57,247 bases of DNA from the NCBI RefSeq assembly GCF_014695395.1, contig NZ_JACJOF010000034.1, positions 1 through 57,247 of the forward strand, read 5' to 3'. Source of the stretch: Nodosilinea sp. FACHB-131. Lineage in GTDB: Bacteria; Cyanobacteriota; Cyanobacteriia; Phormidesmidales; Phormidesmidaceae. The translations under genes and the position numbers were made by a program. Positions 52,046 to 57,247 of this stretch are shown here, one piece after another; the stretch's first letter is position 1, and each line of letters begins with the position of its first letter. The notes below the pieces were generated by a model that saw only the letters and a program-made list of their open reading frames with translations, was not told the DNA's origin and ran no database searches.

Positions 52046-52747
52046 ATGACCTCTGATTTGCAGGCGCTACGCATTACCCGGACTGAACTCGATCAGCTTA
52101 CGGGTTTAGATATTGACTCGGTCTTTATGGACAGAATGATTCGCCCTTCTGTGTGGCGATCGCGGCGGCAACTGCTCTCTCTTTTTATTACAGAATGCCT
52201 AGTACTGGGGACAATTTTTGTAGTTTGTCTGGGGCTGGGCCTGGTGCTGGTGAGTCAGCAAGAGGGCTTTAACCAGTTCGGCGCGCTGCTGCTAGGGATT
52301 GCTGGGGCGATCGCGCTCGTCGCTGTGGCCTGGCATCTCTACCAATGGCAGCGCTCTAAAAGCTTTATCACCCTGGCGCGACTGCTGGATGAGTGCGATC
52401 GCCACAACGATATTATTCAGGCGATACAAGTAATGGAGGAACTGGAGAAGGCTCAGGGGGCAAGTCAAGGCCTTCAGAACAGTGAGATCCTGGTTGCCCT
52501 TCAGTCCACCCGAGACAGCCTGATTTCAGCGCTGATGACCGAAAAAATTTTGCGTCGCCACCGAGCGCTGCTAGAGCGCCGACAGGATTTGTTCACCACT
52601 ATTGAAACCAACCTGGTGACGCTGCAAACCCTTCAGGTCAACAACCAGGCCAGCGAGTACCGACAGTTCTTGCAGGAGGCGCTAAACATTGGTCTCGCTG
52701 TGCAGCGGGAGATGGATGCTAGTTCCTATCTGCCTTCCGATCAGTAG
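52046..52747 (+). CDS. Two-TM protein with a C-terminal helical domain
   Basis: A 233-residue protein. Two adjacent hydrophobic segments (LFITECLVLGTIFVVCLGLGL and FGALLLGIAGAIALVAVAW) are followed by a long, charged, mostly helical cytoplasmic part (LARLLDECDRHNDIIQAIQV, KILRRHRALLERRQDL) likely to form a coiled coil. Starts at ATG 52046 or at TTG 52019 (9 residues longer); neither has a clear ribosome binding site. No family is recognised. It is in line with the upstream Yip1-like gene. Confidence 0.65.
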   Translation: MTSDLQALRITRTELDQLTGLDIDSVFMDRMIRPSVWRSRRQLLSLFITECLVLGTIFVVCLGLGLVLVSQQEGFNQFGALLLGIAGAIALVAVAWHLYQWQRSKSFITLARLLDECDRHNDIIQAIQVMEELEKAQGASQGLQNSEILVALQSTRDSLISALMTEKILRRHRALLERRQDLFTTIETNLVTLQTLQVNNQASEYRQFLQEALNIGLAVQREMDASSYLPSDQ

Positions 52748-52913
52748 GGTAAGCGGCGACCGCCCTTTGTGACTACGGCTATACATCAAATGCAGAACTT
52801 CTATAGGTCCTGAGGCTTTAACCCACCCCTGTGACATGGCTGCAGACGTTGCATCGGGCGCAAAACCTTGCGCCCCTGCCAGTGGCGATTGATTGTCTTC
52901 TTGTGGTGGATGC

Positions 52914-54863
52914 CTACTCCATACGCTCCGCTAGCTCCATCCAGCGCTCGGTGGAGGTGTCGATGGTAGTGGTGAGTTCGCCCAAACGCTCAGACAACTT
53001 TGTCACCTCGCTATAGTCACTGGGCGGGTTGCCGTAGAGCTGCTTTTCTAACGCCTCTTTCTCAGCCTCCATGGCGGGAATTTGAGTCTCTAGCTGCTCG
53101 TATTCTCGCTTTTCTTTGTAGGAAAGTTTTTTGGCCTTGGCGTCGGCGACTGAGTCTGCCTTGGCCACCGTCTGAGCAGATGCAGCGGCCTGGGCTTTAG
53201 TGGCAGCGGCCTGTTTCCCGTTCTCCTTCTGGATGTCTGAGGCCGCTTTTTTGTGGTCTAGATAGACCGAGTAGTTGCCCGGATAATTGCGCAGTACACC
53301 GTTGCCTTCAAAGGCAAAGATGGTGTTGACGGTGCGATCGAGAAAGTAGCGGTCGTGGGAGACCACAATCACGCAGCCGTTGAATTCCTCCAGGTATTCT
53401 TCCAATACGCCGAGGGTTTGCACGTCGAGGTCGTTGGTGGGCTCGTCGAGAATCAGCAGGTTGGGGGCTGAGAGCAGCACCCGCAGCAAAAACAGCCGTC
53501 GCCGCTCCCCGCCAGAAAGCTTCTCTAAGGGTGAGTATTGCTGGTTAGAGGTGAACAAAAACCGCTCCAGCATTTGGGAGGCAGTGATCACGCTGCCGTC
53601 GTTGGTAGTGACCAATTCGGCGGTTTCTTTCAGGTATTCGATCACCCGCTGGCTGGGGTTGGCGAACAGGTCTTCGGAGTGCTGGTCAAAGTAGCCGACG
53701 TGAATGGTGGCGCCAATATCGACGGTGCCGGTGTCGGGCTCAAGCCGTCCGGTGATCACATTCATTAGGGTTGATTTGCCGACGCCGTTGGGGCCAATGA
53801 TGCCAATGCGATCGTCGGGGGCAAAAGCATAGGTGAAATCTTTGAACAACAGGCGATCTTCGTAGCTTTTAGAGACGTTCTCCAGCTCGATCACCTTCTT
53901 GCCGATGCGGCGCCCGACGGTTGAGATATCCACCTTGCCGAGGGATTCTTTGAACTCGCGGTTTTGCATATCGCCGATGCGATCAATGCGGGCCTTTTGC
54001 TTGGTGCTGCGAGCTTTGGGGCCACGCTTCAGCCACTCCAGCTCGCGGCGCAGCACGCCAGCGTGCTTCCTTTGGGTGCTCTGGTCAGCGGCTTCAGCTA
54101 ACGCTTTTTTCTCCAGGTAGTAGGCATAGTTGCCCGCGTAGCCGTAGAGGTCGCCGCGGTCGATCTCAAGAATGCGGTTGGTGACCTGGTCAAGAAAGTA
54201 GCGATCGTGGGTAATTAGCAACAGCGCGCCGCGAAAGCCGCTGAGGTAGCTTTGCAACCACTCCACCGATTCGGCATCGAGGTGGTTGGTGGGTTCGTCC
54301 ATCAGTAGCGCATCGGGGTCAGCGAGCAGGGCGGCGGCGATCGCCACCCGCTTTCGGTATCCTCCCGACAGATCGCCTACCTTGGCGTCAAAATCATCAA
54401 TACCTAGGCGGCTGAGAATCGCCTTGGCGCTGCTCTCTAAATCCCAGGCATCGGCGGCGGCAATTTTTTCCGATACTGTCGAGAGCTTAGCCATCAGAGC
54501 ATCGGCGTCGCCTGTGCCCTGGGCCATGTGGTGGGAGATGTCTTCGTACTCGCGAATCAGCGCCATCTGCTCGCCCGCATCGGCGAAGACCTGCTCTAGG
54601 ACGGTGCGATCGGCCTCAAAGTCGGGCTGCTGGGGCAGATAGACGATCTTGGCTCCGGGGTTGACCCAAAAGTCGCCACCGTCGAAGGGCTCTAGCCCCG
54701 CAATCATTTTCAGCAGGGTTGATTTGCCCGAGCCGTTGGTGCCAATCAGGCCCACCTTGTCGCCCTCATCCAGGCTAAAGCTGGCATCGCGGAGAATTTC
54801 CTTAATGCCAAAGTCTTTGGTGGCAGAGCGCAGAGTAAACAGAGTCATGGGCAGCCGGGTCAT
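52914..54863 (-). CDS. ABC-F ATPase (Uup/EttA-like ribosome-associated factor)
   Basis: A 649-residue soluble protein with two ABC ATPase modules and no membrane domain. Module 1: GTNGSGKST, LSGGYRKRV, LLMDEPTNHLD. Module 2: GPNGVGKST, LSGGERRRL, LILDEPTNDLD. The inter-domain arm lies near 240-320, and a C-terminal coiled coil (YEQLETQIPAMEAEKEALEK) like that of Uup binds DNA or ribosomes. ABC-F proteins act at the ribosome E site to regulate stalled translation. Complete. Monocistronic; the start could be 54863 or the ATG at 54848. Confidence 0.93.
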   Translation of the reverse strand: MTRLPMTLFTLRSATKDFGIKEILRDASFSLDEGDKVGLIGTNGSGKSTLLKMIAGLEPFDGGDFWVNPGAKIVYLPQQPDFEADRTVLEQVFADAGEQMALIREYEDISHHMAQGTGDADALMAKLSTVSEKIAAADAWDLESSAKAILSRLGIDDFDAKVGDLSGGYRKRVAIAAALLADPDALLMDEPTNHLDAESVEWLQSYLSGFRGALLLITHDRYFLDQVTNRILEIDRGDLYGYAGNYAYYLEKKALAEAADQSTQRKHAGVLRRELEWLKRGPKARSTKQKARIDRIGDMQNREFKESLGKVDISTVGRRIGKKVIELENVSKSYEDRLLFKDFTYAFAPDDRIGIIGPNGVGKSTLMNVITGRLEPDTGTVDIGATIHVGYFDQHSEDLFANPSQRVIEYLKETAELVTTNDGSVITASQMLERFLFTSNQQYSPLEKLSGGERRRLFLLRVLLSAPNLLILDEPTNDLDVQTLGVLEEYLEEFNGCVIVVSHDRYFLDRTVNTIFAFEGNGVLRNYPGNYSVYLDHKKAASDIQKENGKQAAATKAQAAASAQTVAKADSVADAKAKKLSYKEKREYEQLETQIPAMEAEKEALEKQLYGNPPSDYSEVTKLSERLGELTTTIDTSTERWMELAERME

Positions 54864-54962
54864 GAACCCTTAGATCATAGACCCTAGAGTATGCTGGCGG
54901 GGAATCCGACAGGTATGCAACCCCATTCAGTAAAATTTCGATAGGCGCATGCGTGGCAGGCT

Positions 54963-55280
54963 ATGAACATAGAATACGACCCCGACGTTGATGCTCTTTA
55001 CTTACGCCTGGCTGAGGGTGAAATTGTAGAGTCTGACTCAGTAGAACTCGATGTGATATACGACTATGATGCCGATGAGCGAGTAGTTGGAGTTGAGCTG
55101 TTGAGGGTAAGCGCTAATCTACCAGAGTTGGCTATCAAGGCTTTTCCGTTTCGGAGCCTAGAGCAGCAGGTGGAATTTATGCGCTTTTTAGAGGCGATCG
55201 CCGATGCCGATCTGCAAGCAAAGCTCGCCTTCGCCAGACAAATTTTGCAAAACCAGCAAGCTTTGCTGCAAAGTGCCTGA
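54963..55280 (+). CDS. DUF2283 protein
   Basis: A 105-residue protein. The N-terminal 50 residues match DUF2283 (MNIEYDPDVDALYLRLAEGE, ELDVIYDYDADERVVGVELL), a common small cyanobacterial fold of unknown function. The C-terminal half is helical (LEQQVEFMRFLEAIADADLQ) and less conserved. DUF2283 proteins are sometimes linked with toxin-antitoxin modules, but no toxin-like gene adjoins this one. It converges with the ICMT-like gene 10 bp away. Confidence 0.85.
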   Translation: MNIEYDPDVDALYLRLAEGEIVESDSVELDVIYDYDADERVVGVELLRVSANLPELAIKAFPFRSLEQQVEFMRFLEAIADADLQAKLAFARQILQNQQALLQSA

Positions 55281-55290
55281 GGTTAGTTGT

Positions 55291-55953
55291 TTAGTTGGGC
55301 GGTTCAGCGGCAGCGGCTTGGGAACTGGCGGCAGAACCACCCAACAACTGCGGTAGCAGCAACCCCGATCGCGCCTTGTAATCGGCAAACTCGGGATAGC
55401 GCGATAGAGACTGATCTTTTTTCCGCATGTTGGGCACAAATACTAAGGCCGCAACCAGACCCAAAATGGCAAAGGGCAACCAGTGCATCGCCAGTAGGGC
55501 GAAGGAGAGATAGATCAAGATCTCACCCAGGTAGTTGGTATTGCGGCAGCGGGCAAAAAGACCCTCGGTGATTAGCCCTGGCTGATATTTGAGGGTGAAG
55601 TATTTTTGAGCATCGCTGGCGTAGTGCAGAAAGATGCCGAGGATGTTGAGGGCGATCGCCCCTGCAACCAAAGGCAACGGCGGCTCTACCCCCCGACTAA
55701 TCAGCAAAAAGGGAGCTACCCAATAGAGGCTGATGAACCCAAAGCCAAAAATTCCGGTGGCGAGGGGAATAGTTTGCTCCCACTGCTTGTCGGGATAGAG
55801 GCGATCTTTGAGCAGCCACACCAGGCCGTAGGTGCCATGGAGGGCCAGGTAAACCCACGGCCCCACGCCAAAGTTTTGGTAAGCCACCATTAGGGCCACA
55901 ACGAAAACAGCCGTAGTGCCTTTGTGGAGGTTAATGACGTGCTTTATTTTCAT
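55291..55953 (-). CDS. DUF1295 / isoprenylcysteine carboxyl methyltransferase-like membrane protein
   Basis: A 220-residue protein with five or six hydrophobic segments (TTAVFVVALMVAYQNFGVG, WVYLALHGTYGLVWLL, PLATGIFGFGFISLYW, LPLVAGAIALNILGIFL) and the C-terminal motif GLFARCRNTNYLGEILIYLS, the SAM-binding NxxY-containing region of the ICMT/phospholipid methyltransferase/DUF1295 group. Here it may methylate or reduce a lipid substrate; the exact reaction is unknown. The ATG at 55953 is preceded by AGGGA. Confidence 0.82.
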   Translation of the reverse strand: MKIKHVINLHKGTTAVFVVALMVAYQNFGVGPWVYLALHGTYGLVWLLKDRLYPDKQWEQTIPLATGIFGFGFISLYWVAPFLLISRGVEPPLPLVAGAIALNILGIFLHYASDAQKYFTLKYQPGLITEGLFARCRNTNYLGEILIYLSFALLAMHWLPFAILGLVAALVFVPNMRKKDQSLSRYPEFADYKARSGLLLPQLLGGSAASSQAAAAEPPN

Positions 55954-56119
55954 TGCAGTGTCCCTAGATGGCTTCACTATCGTAGCGATGACGAAAATAT
56001 ATCGCTAGGCGGAACAAGGCACACCCCTCGCGCCTATAGGCTAAAGCCACCGCAGGGATGGCCCAAAGAGGTCCATCTTCCAGCGAAGATTCTCTCCGCC
56101 AAGACTACGAGATTTTCCT

Positions 56120-56491
56120 ATGACGTTATTTTCCTTGTTCCGCTGCGATCGCATGGGACGACGCTTGCTGATGGTTGGGTTAGCCTGTTTCCTCAGCTTG
56201 ACCAGTTTTTTAACTATTGCTGTACAGCCGAGTTTGGCCCAAATTCCCTTCGATTCAAAAGAGGCCCACGGTCAAACTAAAGACCAACTCACGGGTCGCA
56301 CCGAGGGCAAACCGCTGAGTGCCGAAGAACGGCTAAACCGAGCCTATGACATGAGCGAAGCGACAGGCATACGGGAAGAAATGCGCCAGGCTGAGGGCAA
56401 AGTTGACCCTGAAGAGGACAATGAAAGCTTGGTTGAAAAGGCCACAGATGCCGTTAAGCGAGCTACGGGAGCATCGGGTAAATCGAACTGA
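56120..56491 (+). CDS. Exported small acidic protein
   Basis: A 123-residue protein with a signal peptide (basic start, then LLMVGLACFLSLTSFLTIAV, cleavage near SLAQ at about 40). The mature part is hydrophilic and rich in Glu/Lys/Ala (LTGRTEGKPLSAEERLNRAYDMSE, ESLVEKATDAVKRATGASGK), resembling small secreted CsbD/low-complexity helical proteins. Function unknown. A hairpin follows its stop by 16 bp. Confidence 0.7.
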   Translation: MTLFSLFRCDRMGRRLLMVGLACFLSLTSFLTIAVQPSLAQIPFDSKEAHGQTKDQLTGRTEGKPLSAEERLNRAYDMSEATGIREEMRQAEGKVDPEEDNESLVEKATDAVKRATGASGKSN

Positions 56492-56506
56492 AAGTTGTGA
56501 TCAACT

Positions 56507-56534
56507 AACCGCTGATGCCTAAGCATCAGCGGTT
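56507..56534 (+). terminator. Hairpin after the exported acidic protein gene
   Basis: AACCGCTGATGC and GCATCAGCGGTT pair perfectly around CTAA (12-bp stem). There is no following T tract, so it may stabilise the 3' end or act weakly as a terminator. Confidence 0.55.
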
Positions 56535-56604
56535 ACAGCCCCTAGCCTGCTTTTTGGGCGGTCATGGCGTTGCTGATGGAATAAGAATTGTAACGAAAAT
56601 TAGT

Positions 56605-56656
56605 GGCACATCCTAGTGCTCTATCAATGCTGAAATTTAGGATGTGCCTATTTTTT
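56605..56656. terminator. Inverted repeat with T tract in the 56.6-kb gap
   Basis: GGCACATCCTA (56605-56615) pairs with TAGGATGTGCC (56638-56648) around a 22-nt loop, followed by a T-rich stretch (56649-56656). It may be a terminator of the plus-strand unit or a relic palindrome. Confidence 0.5.
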
Positions 56657-56672
56657 GGCATGGTTTTTTAGT

Positions 56673-56719
56673 GGTGCATTGCTTCGCATTGGCGGAGCCT
56701 TGCCTTAGCGTTATGCACC
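56673..56719. repeat. Intergenic palindrome of the GGTGCAT...ATGCACC type
   Basis: GGTGCAT (56673) and ATGCACC (56713) flank a 33-nt GC-rich middle with CTTCGCATTGGCGGAGCC. GTGCATTA/TAATGCAC-type palindromes are dispersed in many cyanobacterial genomes; this one is a single copy here. Confidence 0.5.
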
Positions 56720-56771
56720 CTACGGACCTATCGTAGTGATGAGGTTGGTGTAGGGGCTAGAACCAGGCACA

Positions 56772-57104
56772 TCAGCGCACCTCCTGCACCCATCGGGTGA
56801 GCACTCGCATGAGTTTGCCTGAGCTATGGGGCATGACGATGCTCCACTCGCTGACATGGGCAAAGCCCCGCAGATGAAGCGTTTGCACAATAGTTTCGAT
56901 GCCTTGAGCGCTGCCAATCACCATCAGATGTACGGACTCACGACCTTCAACAGGCGAATCAGTGGATCGTGGCATGGCAGTAGAAGCAAGGAAAGCAGAG
57001 TGACGGAGATGTAAACCAGAAGATTGATGAAGATCAGAAGGGTGGTTAGATCGAGCGACGGGTGGGTGAGTAGCCGGGTGAGCGGGAAGTTGATTTTCTG
57101 ACAT
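56772..57104 (-). CDS. Conserved small hypothetical protein
   Basis: A 110-residue protein. The first 55 residues are low-complexity (His/Pro/Ser-rich). The conserved part appears to be the C-terminal half: SVHLMVIGSAQGIETIVQTLH, RGFAHVSEWSIVMPHSSGKL, MRVLTRWV. I recall similar short proteins in many cyanobacteria, without an assigned function. AGAGG precedes the ATG by about 5 nt. The N-terminal tail may be a mis-start or genuinely disordered. Confidence 0.6.
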   Translation of the reverse strand: MSENQLPAHPATHPPVARSNHPSDLHQSSGLHLRHSAFLASTAMPRSTDSPVEGRESVHLMVIGSAQGIETIVQTLHLRGFAHVSEWSIVMPHSSGKLMRVLTRWVQEVR

Positions 57105-57154
57105 AACTACCTCTAAAGCATGTAACCAAATTGGTATAGCTAAAGCCGGTTAGG

Positions 57155-57247
57155 TTAGGACACGGCTTGCTTAAGGATTGACTCCATGGCAGCGCGCAAG
57201 CCATCGTCATGGGGAAGGAGCTTTCGAATTCGGCTTTTTAACCAACC
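57155..57247 (-). CDS. 3' end of an unidentified gene cut by the window edge
   Basis: An open minus-strand frame entering from the right edge ends at TAA (57155-57157) and reads GWLKSRIRKLLPHDDG then LRAAMESILKQAVS. Thirty residues are too few for family recognition; the amphipathic, basic/helical tail is consistent with a real C-terminus. It lies 50 bp upstream of the start of the gene at 57104. Confidence 0.45.
   Translation of the reverse strand, partial: GWLKSRIRKLLPHDDGLRAAMESILKQAVS

Noticed and set aside
54963..55280. DUF2283 gene as one half of a toxin-antitoxin pair
   Set aside because: There is no second small gene adjoining it; the neighbours are an ABC-F ATPase and an ICMT-like protein on the other strand.
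1..57247. Search by eye for tRNA, rRNA, CRISPR arrays and phage modules
   Set aside because: No cloverleaf-like GGTTCGA blocks with acceptor arms, no regularly spaced direct repeats with unique spacers, and no phage structural genes were found. A tRNAscan/CRISPR search would settle it.

Overview
The window is chromosomal DNA of a cyanobacterium, most likely a GC-rich filamentous form of the Leptolyngbya/Nodosilinea type (the genus is inference). The evidence is the gene set: SasA clock kinase, ferredoxin-dependent sulfite reductase, plant-type ferredoxin, CRR7 (NDH-1 assembly), a PCP-reductase-domain protein, FtsH, and an 8-HDF-type photolyase. The octamer GCGATCGC (HIP1) also recurs in nearly every gene. 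No rRNA, tRNA, CRISPR array, prophage or complete insertion sequence was seen. The left edge cuts an IS630-family transposase and the right edge cuts an unidentified minus-strand gene.

Layout. 1-220: IS630 edge and a remnant reading frame. 367-3956 (-): cyclic-nucleotide-binding-domain protein and a fused MFS/HEAT-repeat protein. 4360-8074 (mostly +): ilvH, dapB and mnmE, with a DUF2062 membrane protein opposite. 8093-13433 (mostly -): Uma2, an O-methyltransferase, an SRPBCC protein, a YihY-like membrane protein and sasA. 13873-18390: cyanobacterial hypotheticals and a membrane-anchored FAD oxidoreductase. 18647-23638: ppa, petF, a 54-codon small gene, phr and an ABC1/UbiB kinase-like gene. 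23775-26910: cobalamin riboswitch with hupE, a membrane protein, and a ligase-associated-type exonuclease followed by a coupled 35-residue membrane peptide. 27044-36913: a lipoprotein, a cupin, an SLH/glycosidase-like protein, SUI1, sdhB, a seven-blade WD40 protein, NurA, and an AMIN amidase with a class IV aminotransferase. 37080-41761: ftsH, two YbjQ proteins, a GDT1 manganese exporter behind a yybP-ykoY riboswitch, and a b-type cytochrome with a 34-residue membrane peptide. 41856-51024: isochorismatase-like hydrolase, phoX behind a Pho box, crr7, sir behind a strong operator-like dyad, a structured intergenic unit with its own terminator, a PCP-reductase-domain protein, a dienelactone hydrolase and a DHH phosphoesterase. 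51260-57247: membrane proteins, an ABC-F ATPase, DUF2283, an ICMT-like protein and small hypotheticals.

Most genes are single housekeeping units rather than one large operon. Four cis-regulatory elements tie genes to nutrients: B12 to hupE (cobalt uptake), Mn to gdt1 (Mn export), phosphate to phoX, and possibly sulfur to sir. The least explained signals are in intergenic DNA: a layered stem-loop region after sir, a multi-stem leader before the gene at 51260, a 77-bp tandem duplication of the sdhB tail, long near-perfect palindromes sharing a GGTTTAAGG core, and several peptides under 60 codons with convincing start signals.
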